Source: Xylaria sp. FL1777
Lineage: Eukaryota > Ascomycota > Sordariomycetes > Xylariales > Xylariaceae
Assembly (NCBI GenBank): GCA_022578965.1
Contig: MU400779.1
Span: 1-45,263, forward strand
Direction: 5' to 3'
Length of the DNA: 45,263 bases
Every line of letters starts with the position of its first letter. Position 1 is the stretch's first letter. Made by a program: the position numbers and the translations under genes. Shown in pieces: positions 12,065-23,398 of this stretch. The notes beneath the pieces are model-generated. The model worked only from the letters and a program-made list of their open reading frames with translations, was not told where the DNA came from and made no database searches.

Positions 12065-14799
12065 TTAGGACGCGAGCCCAACACAATACGCCTCTCCCAC
12101 CCAGAAGCCACTCAAACAGTCCGACGACACAGCCGGGTTCCACGCATGGAACTGCGCATCCGTAATCTGATACTTGGTCTCGACGACGCCGCAGTCATCG
12201 TCAGACACGGGTACATACCATGCATTGCAGTTCGATGGCTGACCATCTTGTGTCGGCGCCGGCGGCGTAGGAGAGGTCGGCGACGACGTTGTGGTTGTGG
12301 CCTTCGTCGTCGTCGTCGTCGTCGTCGTTCCACCTGAGACCGAAGCCCTCCCGATACAGTAAGCCTCGTCAGCCCAGAATCCGTTCACACAATCAGAGGA
12401 GACGGCGGGATTCCACTCGAAGAATTGAGCGGCCGTGATGCCGCCCGCCGCTTCGGCGTCGGCGCATGAGGTGTCTGCCTTGGCGACGAACCACTTGTTG
12501 CAGTCGCTTGGTTGTCCGTCTTGTGTAGGCGCCGGGGGTGTCGGAGCTGATGAGGAAGAAGAAGTAGTAGTTGTTGTGGTTGTTGGTGTCGTGGTTGTTG
12601 GTGTCGTGGTCGTTGTCACCAAAATTGGACTGCCTGTACCAACGCAATAGGCTTCATCAGCCCAAAACCCACTCGAGCAATCATCAGAGACAGCCGGGTT
12701 CCAGGCGTGGAACTGGGCGCTCGAGATGCCGAAGAGGTCTTCGACGACGGTGCACGAGTCACCCTCCTTGGCGATGTACCAGGCGTTGCAGTCGGCTGGC
12801 TGGCCGGACTGTGTAGGGCCTGGTGGTACGGCCGAGGTAGTAGTGCTGGGAGGTGCAGGAGTTCCGACAAGGCAGTAGCGATAGTCTGCACCATGGTTCT
12901 ACGTTAGTCATGCTTATTTCTTCTTCTTCTTCTTTCTTTCACTGGGAGCAGTCGATGGGATAATACTCACTTCCAACAAATTTGCTGCAGTCGGCGCCGA
13001 CCTCGGGGTTCAGTGCATAGAACTCAGCAAGGGTAACATCTGTCCCCGTCAGGAGTGTCGTACAATTATCCCAAGATGTTGCCTCGATATATTCGTCGCA
13101 CTCTGAGGTTGTGCCATCCTACGATCTATCGTCAGGCGAGTGTCATGCAAGCAGATCAACGGGGGAAACTTACGGCAATTGGTGTCGTTTCCGTCGTTCC
13201 TCCATCCGAATCTTCATCGTTCCCACCGAAGCCCAGACAGTACCAGAGGCTTGTGTCAAAGGCACAATCGACAGCGGATGTGTCACCCAGACTTGGGTTC
13301 CACATGGCCAAGTTCTCTAGCGAGATACCGTATGTGACAGCAGCAAGCTGGCAGGTGTTGTCATAGAAGGTACCGTTGACCTCGACTGTTAGGTCAGCAC
13401 CATCCGCATAGTACTGACAGTCCTGTCGAGTCTGGTTGGCATACGTCCTGTTATATCCGCCAAACAACGGGGGGATATAGGTTGCCGTGGGCAGTGATGC
13501 GAAAGCCGTGGGCGTTCCCGTGAGGCTGGCTGAGTTACTGCCAGGCGCTCCGGGGTAATTACCGATATCCCCCACGGGAAGAATGCAATAGGACTCGTAG
13601 GCGAACAAGTTTGTGCAGTTCTCGTTCACCTCTGGGTTCAGCACGAGGAAATCACCAAGCGAAAGGCCATACCGGACCAGCAACAGATTGCAATAGTCGC
13701 CGGGCACCACCTGATAGTAACTTCCGCAGTTGGTAGTTGTCCCGTTGGCGATGTCCGTCGGAATAGCGACTGGTGATGTGGCCGTGGTCGGCGATACGGA
13801 AAGCGATGTGCTGGTCGGCGCCACGTACCTGGGATCAGGATTTCCAACACACAGTTCATAACCAGCCTGCTTGTCTAGGTTGCTACAAGCCAGATCAATG
13901 GACGGATTCCACGCAAGGAGCTGGGCATATGTCATGTTGTTCGCTTTCGCGAGACCATTGCACGTGGAGTTGGCTTCGAGCGTGATTGTCGGACATGAGT
14001 GTCCCAAGCAGAGGGTGCCATTCGTCGGAAAGTCCGCGCAGTAGGCAGGCAGGTTATTGTCCATGAGTAGCCAGTTGGTGCCAATTTTCTGAGCCTTGGA
14101 GATGGACTTGCACGTGTCTCCTGACTGGACCTCGTACGTGCGTCCTGTGCACGTACTGTTGGTGGGAGATGGCGTTGGGGCCGTGAAGACGGGCGTCACG
14201 GTCGTCAGGGGATATCCAGTCTTCTGACAGCTCGACGTAGCCGAGCTGTACTGGGCCGAGACTTCAGCATTCGAATAAAATGGAGAGCTGGCTTGAAATT
14301 GAAGGATCTTCAAGTCGCAGTCTGTGCAGCCATCCGCGGTCCCTCCTCCGCTGACATCAGGATCACCGAGGTTGCTCTGATCTGCATTGATGCCAGCGGC
14401 CTCCGCCGACAGTACTTTGCAGTACTGCCCGCTGGATGAATCAGTCAAGCAACTGAAGTTGTACGTGTAGCGCAGCAGTTGAGGAATAGTCAGTATGGGG
14501 ACTTGTCCAGTCGACGAAACGCTGTCATAAGTCTGATCGCCACAGGCCGATGACACAGCGGCCTCATAGCTCCCAAGAGATGCGGCACATGCAGATGTAC
14601 ATACACTGCTCAGGATCTCTTCAGGCGGGTAAATAGACGGGCGGAGTTTGGCGAGAGAGCTATCGCAGGCCAAGTCAGTCCCAAGACTCGCGATGCAGCT
14701 GGTGGTGGTGTTGGAGTAAAGGTCGTCCGTGTTGGTGACCCAGACGACAGCCTGGGTGCCGACGAGGCAATGGAGAAGAAGAACGAGTGTTTTCCACAT
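12065..14799 (-). CDS. Secreted multi-LysM protein (eight LysM-like modules), three exons
   Basis: Exons on the minus strand are 14799-13174, 13118-12971 and 12885-12065, with introns of 55 and 85 nt (GTAAGT...TAG and GTGAGT...CAG). Joined in frame they encode 864 residues. The start at 14799 gives a signal peptide [18 protein letters not shown] Cys-rich N-terminal region (about residues 30-170) is followed by LysM-like modules near 221-266, 270-318, 358-407, 461-523, 547-597, 623-672, 719-770 and 811-861. Most keep the N.W/Y...C...(L/F)...WNP pattern and paired cysteines. LysM modules bind chitin oligomers or peptidoglycan outside the cell. The last modules are joined by poly-Thr linkers and are nearly copies of each other, suggesting recent duplication. 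The gene is divergent from the chitinase, a pairing known for fungal subgroup C chitinases. It could be a chitin-binding effector or a self-protection protein. Confidence 0.88.
12301..12330. repeat. GTC/CGT trinucleotide repeat encoding a Thr linker
   Basis: Tandem TCG units on the plus strand read as ACG/ACA threonine codons of the minus-strand LysM gene, in the linker between modules 7 and 8. A related interrupted tract at about 12555-12620 encodes the linker between modules 6 and 7. Such tracts are prone to length change. Confidence 0.7.
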
Positions 14800-15402
14800 G
14801 GCTTCGTCGTGAACACGGGGGAATTTGGTGTTTCGGAAAGCAAGCTGCAATGCTATCGTGCGAATGTGGCCGCCAGCGATGTAATGCACTTCAGTAATTA
14901 GCCTTGAGATGCGGCTCAGCAATGGCCTATCTCACGGCCCACGGCACCATTCACGCAGGATTCAGGAACATATACCCCCTTTCTCAGGCACGTCCATTTT
15001 CAACAGGTCAGCTGGTCTGGATTGAGACATAAGGCGGTGAATTCGCTCTGTGGGTGGTCAGCACGACGTGGTATCTGGCTGGTGTTGGCATCTATTGATG
15101 TAGTCAGCGAGACTCTCGGAGATGAGTTTTGTCGCACCGCATTGCGCACGATAGGGCTCGCGAGGTCGAGAACGCGGCTTTTTGAATTGAGCTGAGGTGA
15201 GATGTTCACATAAAGGCATTTAAGGGCACGAGGGCCTCAGGGAATACCGGTACTTGAATATGCCCGGCAAGGAGGCCACAAGAAGAACTGCATCCTCGTT
15301 TCTTTACTCTCGTTTGGTTGAGGTGTATAAGTGTTTCTTATCGTCGAGGCCTCAAGACTCAAAGAGCAATTTGCTCGCTTGTCTCTCGTTTCGATAGCCA
15401 TC
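14800..15402. promoter_or_regulatory. Shared divergent promoter region between LysM gene and chitinase
   Basis: The two start codons point away from each other, with 603 bp between them and no gene within. Both flanking genes act on chitin, so common control is likely, but I could not identify a specific regulator site with confidence. Confidence 0.5.
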
Positions 15403-18400
15403 ATGGCGAAACTCTCCTTCGTTACACTCATTTACTTGTGTAGTGGCATTCTTCTCCAAACTGCTGCCCTTCCCAAAATACATTCTCGCTATTCTCACCC
15501 TACACATGAACCTCAGCTTGACAACACGTGTGGAAATCCACCCTCACCAGTTGAGATCTATCTCAGCACCGCTGCCAAATTAAGGAAAGAAGACAGCCAG
15601 GACCGGGTGAAGCGCCAGACTGTGAACCCCGATGATCCGTACAGCTGCGATGAGAATAAGCCCTGCAGCAATGGTAAGTTCAACATGTTTATATTCTATT
15701 CAGGCACTCGCATCATGCGAGGATTTATAAATATCTGCCTAACTCTTTATTCCAGGAGCATGCTGCGGGAAGAACGGAGTTTGCGGTTATGGCCCAGACT
15801 ACTGTGGCACCAATGGCGAATCACCCAACGATAAATGTTGGAGCAACTGTGATGCCCACGCGCCGTGTGGAGAGTACGCCGAAACGGCCAATGCCACGTG
15901 CCCGCTGAATGTGTGTTGCTCCAAGTTCGGCTTCTGCGGCGTGACAGACGAGTTCTGTCAGGATGGCTGCCAGAGCAACTGCGAGCAGCCCAGCGGATCG
16001 GGCAAGTCGGGTGGTGATGTACAGAGCCGCATAATCGGCTACTATGAGGGTTGGAAGTACGACTCCGACTGCTCGGGCGTGTCTCTACGCAACCTGCCCG
16101 TCGGCAGTCTCACACATCTGCACCTTTCTTTTGGCTACATCACACCCGGGGACTTCGACATCGTCATGATGCCCGGAGTGCCCGACGACGTGATCGACCA
16201 GATCATGGAGCTCAAGTATGTCAACCCGGGCGTCAAGATCCTCATCTCTCTCGGTGGATGGACATTCAGCGACAATGGGACCGATACGCAGCCTGTTTTC
16301 GGCGATATCGTGGCCAACGAGGGTAACCGGTTGAAGTTCATCACAAATTTGCTTGCTTTCATGAACCAGGTAGGTATCACTCTGTCGGACCAGCCCGAGA
16401 CTCAACACTAACAAGACGGCCACAGCATGGATTCGACGGTGTCGACTTTGATTGGGAGTGTAAGTCTGACTATGCCACTGTCTTCTCATACCGTCCAGTC
16501 TTCCTTGGCCGTGCTGACTTTCTCATTGACAGATCCCGGAGCTGGAGACCGTGGTGGCAATGAAGATGACGGCAAAAACTTCACCGATTTTCTGTTCACG
16601 CTCTGGGTCGTCAACTTGTTGCAGGCCAAGCATTACCTCGTATCTTTCACCACCCCCACCTCGTTCTGGTACCTGCAGCACTTTGATCTGGCCGCGAGCA
16701 TGAAATGGGTTGACTGGACCAATCTCATGGCCTATGATCTGCATGGGACTTGGGACAGCGACAAGGATCAAGTTGGCCAGATTGTACTCGCCCACACGAA
16801 TTTGACCGAGATCAACACAGCCTTGTCACTGTTCTGGCGCAACGATATTGAGCCTTCCAAGATCAACTTGGGTATCGGGTTCTATGGGCGCAGCTTTCAG
16901 CTGACAGATCCAGGCTGTTGGAAGCCCGGCTGCCCATTCAAGGGTGGTGCCGAGGCTGGAAAGTGCTCCGGCCAATCTGGCATTCTGTCGCATGACGAGA
17001 TTACCCAAATCATCAAGCAAAACGATATTGATCCGTATTGGGATAAAGACAATGCGGTCAAATACTTGACTTGGGGCAAGGACCAGTGGGTCAGCTATGA
17101 CGATAGAGACACATTCCAACAGAAGATAGAGTACGCCAATGGCCAGGGGCTCGGTGGTCTGCTGATCTGGGCCATAGACCAGGACACTTCGGACCTGGAT
17201 GCCTTGCAGGGACTTCTGTACCCCAAAACACTCAACGCATTTGCCAATGAGATCGTTGACGTGGCGTACTGGGACGAGGCCAACCCGGGCGTGTGCCGAC
17301 TGTCTAACTGCGGCGAGACATGCAAAGCGGGCGAGCTTACCGTCTCAACCCAGACCTGCGATGGCTCCTACGATACCGACTCGGTCAACCACCTCTGCTG
17401 TCCGGTTGCGTCGGCACCCAACCCGGCGGACTGCTTGTGGCGTGGAGGAGACCCCTATTGCAATGGCCACTGTCAGCCCGACGAGGTGCCCATGATGCAA
17501 AACAAATGGGGCGATTCCGGTAAAAAGTGTAAAGATGGCAACAAAGTGTACTGCTGCAAGCCTTCCAAAGAAACAGGCTGCCGCACAACGGGCTGTGGTG
17601 GCTCATGCAACAGTAACGAGGTCTCGATGGCGGGCTATTTCTACGACGACTGCTGGGATTACCCGAAGCAGCTTTGTTGTGAGAAGCCACTCAATTTCAA
17701 GGAGGACAGCTGCTACTGGCAGGGTAAAGGAGGCAGCTGCTACGACAACAATTGTAAATTCGGCACCGAGGTACAACTTGCTGAGTCGTATGACGGTGGC
17801 GGCGATGACTGCGGCTGGCAACTCTCACGCCAGCGCGTCTTTTGCTGTGAACCTGTCGATGGAAACTCGCTATTCTTGCCCGTTCCGCTGGACTATTTGT
17901 TCAAGAATCCGCCCACGGGCGATGAAGTAGGTGTCAAGTTCAAGCTGGACGTCGACGACACCTATGGTGGGCGCGTCACTCAGGGAACTCAAGATGACCC
18001 TAATGATGCGTCATTCGGCTTTGTCGTTTTGGCGTCTCCCGAGGCGATCCAGGTGTCAGTTGACAAGCGCGATGGCTCGCACTGGGACGTCTTTGGGTGC
18101 AACGACGCGGTCACCGAGGGCGAGCACACGGTGCAGATGGTCTGCACAGATGACTCAGAGATGAGCAATTGCTACAAGATCGGCCTCGGAAGAGGCGTGC
18201 CGGGAACGATTCTCGAGATGCCCGAGGGCTGTGGTCCGGGGCGGTACGCTGTTGCCAAAGACATGAAGCCATCGGAGAACCAGACCGTGCCAGCGCACGT
18301 AGCGAAGCGATCCAAGATCGCCAATCCGCTCGTGTTCGATCTTACCTTTGACTATGACTTCACGAGGGTGCCGCGAGATCTCGGTGACACGCAGATCCGC

Positions 18401-21192
18401 ATTGACTACAGCAATGAAGAAGGCTACTGGAACGAGATTGTGAACAAGGCAGGCGAAAAGAGAAAGGCCAAACGTTCCCTGGAGGTGAGTATGGTGGAAT
18501 TTGTCCGCCTTGATGTCCTCTTGTACATGCCGAGTCTACCTTGTGCTAACGAGTGCCTCCCTTCTAGGACTTCGGAGGCAATCATAGACGTTGGCTCGAA
18601 GATGCATGGCGCCAAGATCACAAGAGCGGTCTCATGTCCCGGGCTGAGCTTCACGAACGCTGGTTTGGCAGTGATATCGTCTCCTGGCTCAAGGGACTCT
18701 TCAGCGTGGCTGATAAAGCGCCGCTAATTGACCACTCCGTCTCGCAAACCATCAAGGCCATCCTCTTGCAGGAGCAGTTCCAATGCAACTTGAACGGAAT
18801 CGATATCCAGGCAAACTTGGACGTGATTGCAGACTTGACAGCCAAGATTGACACGCAATTCGGTCTCACTATCATTGCGACACTCACTGAAGGGTCTATT
18901 CTGCCAGATCTGAGTCAGTCTTTCATGTATTTGCGCAACCGTGGCGACATCGATGCTATCTTTACCATCGATGCAATTGTCAGAGCAGCGTACGACACAG
19001 GCGACATTGAGCTGTTTGGCTTGCAGAACTTCAACGCTCTGTTCAGCGTGCCCGGAATCATCACCGTCGGGCCCAACTTCAAGCTCTTCGGCTCCGTCAA
19101 CGTAGAACTCAGCGTGTCTGGTCACCTAGAAGCTTCGGTCAAACTCGCCAAATGGGATACGCGCATCACATTTCCAGACCAGGGGAGTGACTACGACCCG
19201 AAGAGCCTCAACGATGACACCGACCCGGACACGCAAGCAGGCAAGACTGATTTCGACTGGTCGGTCGAGGCCAGCGGGCAAATCACAGCGCACGTCAAGC
19301 CGCAGGTGAGCTTTGGCATCACCTGGGGCTCCATCTTCAACAAGGTGCCCAACTGCGAGGTCGACCTGGTCGTTGACGGTTATGCGACCGCTTACCTCCG
19401 TGCCAACGCTGGCAAGTCAGGAGGCAGCGTATGTTACGGAGCCAACGTGGGTGCCGGTCTCTACGCTCAACTGGACGCGCCAAAACAGTTGAGCTGGGTC
19501 TTGCCTCACAGCCCCTGGTTCCTCGGCGAGTGGGGCCCTGTGCCGGCTATCGAGGAGACGTGCCCTATCTCCTCCAAGAGAGATCTTCTCGACGCGCCAA
19601 GGAGAACTCGAAGTCTAGGAAACACTCTCTCTATAGCTTCCTTAGGAGAACGAAGCTTGGGACTAAGCAAGCGAGACACCACCGTCATCGGGCCATTGCT
19701 GCACTTACCATTCGGACTCACATGTCCGACGGACGACGGGACGGAACCAGGAGATGTACCGCCCTGCCCTCTGTGCGGTGACAGCTCTTTGGAGAGACGA
19801 CAAGACATTCAATTTGAAGGGCAGGCGAACTACTCCTATGCGGCGACTATCCAACCACGAGCAGGTTCCTGCGCCTACCTGCCGTATGCCGAGGAGGCTT
19901 GCCCTTCTGGTCTGAGCACACGCGATCTTGTAAACGACACTATATACGCGGAGTTGCTCGCCCGAGGTGAGTTATGGAAGAGGGATCGGAAAACATACAG
20001 CTGGACCACAGTCGGTGGGCTCACTATAGACCTTAAATCCGGTAAGTCACCCTGTTTTTTCTGTCTCTTTTCCCCCCCTTCCCCCCACAGGTTCAGTGGT
20101 GGCAAACCCTGCGTGAGTATTTCAAGTTGAAATGCTTACCAATGGATAAATATAGACACGTTCCCTACCTGCGGCGAAGCCGTCAAAAACACCAAATATT
20201 CGGCGATTGAGAAATACTTGGGCTACGACGCCAGTCAAGTCCCAGCTACCGCCCCGTGTGTTCCGGACATGGTACTCAACGACGGCACTGAGCCTTATTT
20301 CGATCAAGCCGACTACGTAACCGAACACGTCTTCGAGTTTCAGACAATCCTCTCCTTCATGCAGTGGCTCGGCGGCATTGGAACCGCGCCGTCCTCAGCG
20401 CTGCCTGCTGGCTACACGAAGCCGAGCAAAGCGTGGGTCGAGGAGTATCTCCTCGGCTCCGACCCAACGGGAAGTGCGTATTTCAGCTTGTCGAACGCCA
20501 GACTCGGCAACGTGGCGGCGGGGGACGACTTCTTCTGGCGGCATTGTATGCACGGACTCGGCGATGGCACGAATGTCAATGAGCTGATCCTCGCCGATGG
20601 CAAGATGAATGGGCAGAAGACGACGCTTTTCCAGCAGAAGAATCCGAGTGTGGATCAGGGTGATGGAGATACCACCATGGTCTACGTCAAATATGTCGCG
20701 GCCGTCTTTACTTACCTCCAGTGGGTTCCCACGGGAGGCACGGGGGAAGCCACTTGGAATAAGATGCAGCGTCCGAGTAACTGGATCGATCTCGTGTGCA
20801 GTATCTTCGACGATGAATATGCCACGGAACGGGGTAATACAGCAGTAGCTGGCGAGCCGACCTACACAGATGGCAATGGTAATGTCCGCCAGGGCAAGAT
20901 GCGCTGGCTGTGGAAGGCGTTCATCGATGCGTCGCTGAACACGGTGGAAAGGAATGGACAGAGCTACTGCACCGCCGCTGGCAAGTTGTTCTTGGCTACT
21001 CAGTCAAATCCAAACCCCAAGTATGGCACTATCAACAACCAGAGGTGGGCGACTGCGGCGTTTGGACCTGGTGGGTGGTGTAATAATCCGAGATTGCCGA
21101 GGCCGGGAGGCACGTTTGGTATGTATGGCAATACGGCGAGGACGATCGATAAGAGTGGAAATCAGGTCAATCTTGGGCAGCCGACTGCTTAA
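15403..21192 (+). CDS. Killer-toxin-like GH18 chitinase (subgroup C type), six exons
   Basis: Exons are 15403-15673, 15756-16369, 16426-16459, 16533-18484, 18568-20041 and 20156-21192. They join in frame for 1793 residues, with introns of 82, 56, 73, 83 and 114 nt. The signal peptide MAKLSFVTLIYLCSGILLQTAA is followed by a Lys-Arg site (RVKR/QT). Two type-1 chitin-binding modules lie at about residues 82-108 (CCGKNGVCGYGPDYC) and 139-166 (CCSKFGFCG). The GH18 domain spans about 176-535, with SLGG at 255-258 and the DxxDxDxE motif DGVDFDWE ending in catalytic Glu306. Cys-rich repeats (about 545-710) and a long C-terminal region with several Lys-Arg/Arg-Arg sites follow. Subgroup C chitinases resemble the chitinase subunit of yeast killer toxins. 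This protein has no LysM module of its own; those sit in the divergent neighbour. It is probably secreted and hydrolyses chitin. Confidence 0.9.
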
Positions 21193-23398
21193 AGTGTAAG
21201 GTACCTTGGTGGGATTTGTAGATATAGAAGAGGTTTTTGTAATGAATCACTTGGATAATGAAGATTGCCTACACAATAAAGCTGTTCTTGGAGATTAGGT
21301 CAGTGATAAGAGCATAGACTCATTCGGCTACCCTGTTCTGAAACCTGTCCGATGTGTGCAATATGCCGTCAGCATCCGTGCAATTCGTGATCAGTTGAAT
21401 GTCGGTATAATACGCATGTTTCAATAGGTAGCAGATCATACCCCGACCGTACCTAATCAGGTTCCAAACCACCAAATTTCACCTGTCCCGTCCTAAAGAA
21501 TATCGATCTTGTTAAAGCTCCTACGCATAGATCAATGGCGGATTGTTCCCCCATGTCCCACGGCCAGCTGCTAGTCGGGGACCATGCCTTGTCCACCTAT
21601 AGGTCAAGCGTCTTGGTAGGGATTCAAGGGTGAGCGCACACGCGGCCTGGACTGCCGTGCCATTCTCGAATCTTAGGGACAGCCGGCCGGATCTGCATAT
21701 ATCTTCGTTTCCATTGTATCGCGCCTGTCTACCGTGTCATTCGTAGTTATAATTTCCATTGAAGGTCGTTAACGCATACGCGAGAGGGTTCTGCTATAGC
21801 TTCTACATTCAGCTCGTTCATGTAAAACGATGACGTAGGGCGTCCACAATACATACGGAAGAATGGCTACGGCATACAACGGTCCCAGTAAGGAGAATCA
21901 CACAAATGCGAGTCAGACAAATACAAATATAGACGACAATCAAACAGATGGACTAGAGGTTGATATAAGGATTATAGGATCTCAACAAAAGCGGACAGCC
22001 TACGATCAATTATCCCCTATAGAACAAGATGTCACTAATAATACCGTATATAGAACGATTAGAATTAGGACCGTAACTCTGCTCTCGACTGCATAACTAT
22101 CGAGTAAGGCAACAATGCCCTCAATCATCCAGTTGATCTTATCGCTAAAATACGTGCCGACAGCACATTCACGAGGACTATATACAGTAGCATCTACAAC
22201 CATATTGTCAAAATAGACAGACATATCACCGGTTCAAAGAAGGCAAATACATGTTACCAAACGATGAAGTCAGTAGCTGCCCATGACTTGGATTTTTTTT
22301 TCCGGCATACCGCACAGCCCAATGAAATCGTAACACAATATAATGTAAGATAATCCTATAGTTAATCCAACATAGAGAGAATCACAAGTCTTAATATAAG
22401 TAAGTGACAAGCACAGACAGGGATTAATCGCAAGTGTATAATTACTAGTCAGACACATACAAGAAATCCAGGAACAAGACTAAAGCAGGTTGTCAGAGAT
22501 GTTTAGTCAGGGTTTCCTTGATGCGATTTGGAAGGAAAAGAACCCCTTATATCGGGACTATTCGTTCATAAGGGAATACTAGCTAAGTGTTTACATAATT
22601 ATACTACGTAGTAATAGCATCACAGCACAGTAAAATATATAAGAAGGACTTGCCTAAATAAATTATTAATATCAACTACACAGCTATGAGAACAACACTA
22701 TTCAAGAGATTGGGATACAAACCACTACGTTTAGATCCAACATATTACGTATAGCTAGTCGGCATCGACGGCTACCATGCATCTCATTTCCACATAACTA
22801 GACCACGTACAGATTCTCTCCATAGCTTTCACAGGCAGTAATTATGTTTAGACAATTACTCATTGCCATACCTTACTCATCTGCCTTGCTTAACCGCTAC
22901 AACATAGCTCGGTAGATTTGACACAAACGTCTTAAAGTATTAAAAAGAATATAGAGATAGAAGATTAGCGTCGTCAAAACTCTACACATAATTCCATACC
23001 TCTAGTAGAGATATATTTAATTAAAGGAACGCGCTGTCTTAAACACAGAGCAAGACTGAAACCACCGCGACGTTCATCGTGGGCATCTGGCAAAGCCGTA
23101 TGATATTTGCACACAAAGCTGGAGAAGTGAACCACTTTGCCGGATAATCCAGTATCACAGCTGTGTGTCAAAAAAAAAATTCAGTATAATGGTCTTGTGT
23201 ATCGTGCTAACGGGTCACAGAATATCAGCCTATGTTCTTAGGTAATTAGGCCCAGCTGTAGACCTAGGGCCTAATATTACTATCTTAGCATAACAACGTA
23301 ATTAATAACAGTACTTAGAGGTACAAACACTGACTATACCAAGCCCAAGGTGTCCAGACTCGGACTCTGTTATAATTGATATTAAGCAAAATGTATTG
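21193..23398. other. Gene-free, moderately AT-rich region
   Basis: No gene supported. The sequence from about 21860 to 23350 is richer in A/T and TA steps than the neighbouring genes. It contains only short frames without motifs (for example 21863-22096), consistent with decayed sequence, but no parent element is recognisable. Confidence 0.45.

Noticed and set aside
20091..20112. A 22-nt micro-exon between two putative introns in the chitinase
   Set aside because: It would break the reading frame, whereas a single 114-nt intron (20042-20155) keeps it.
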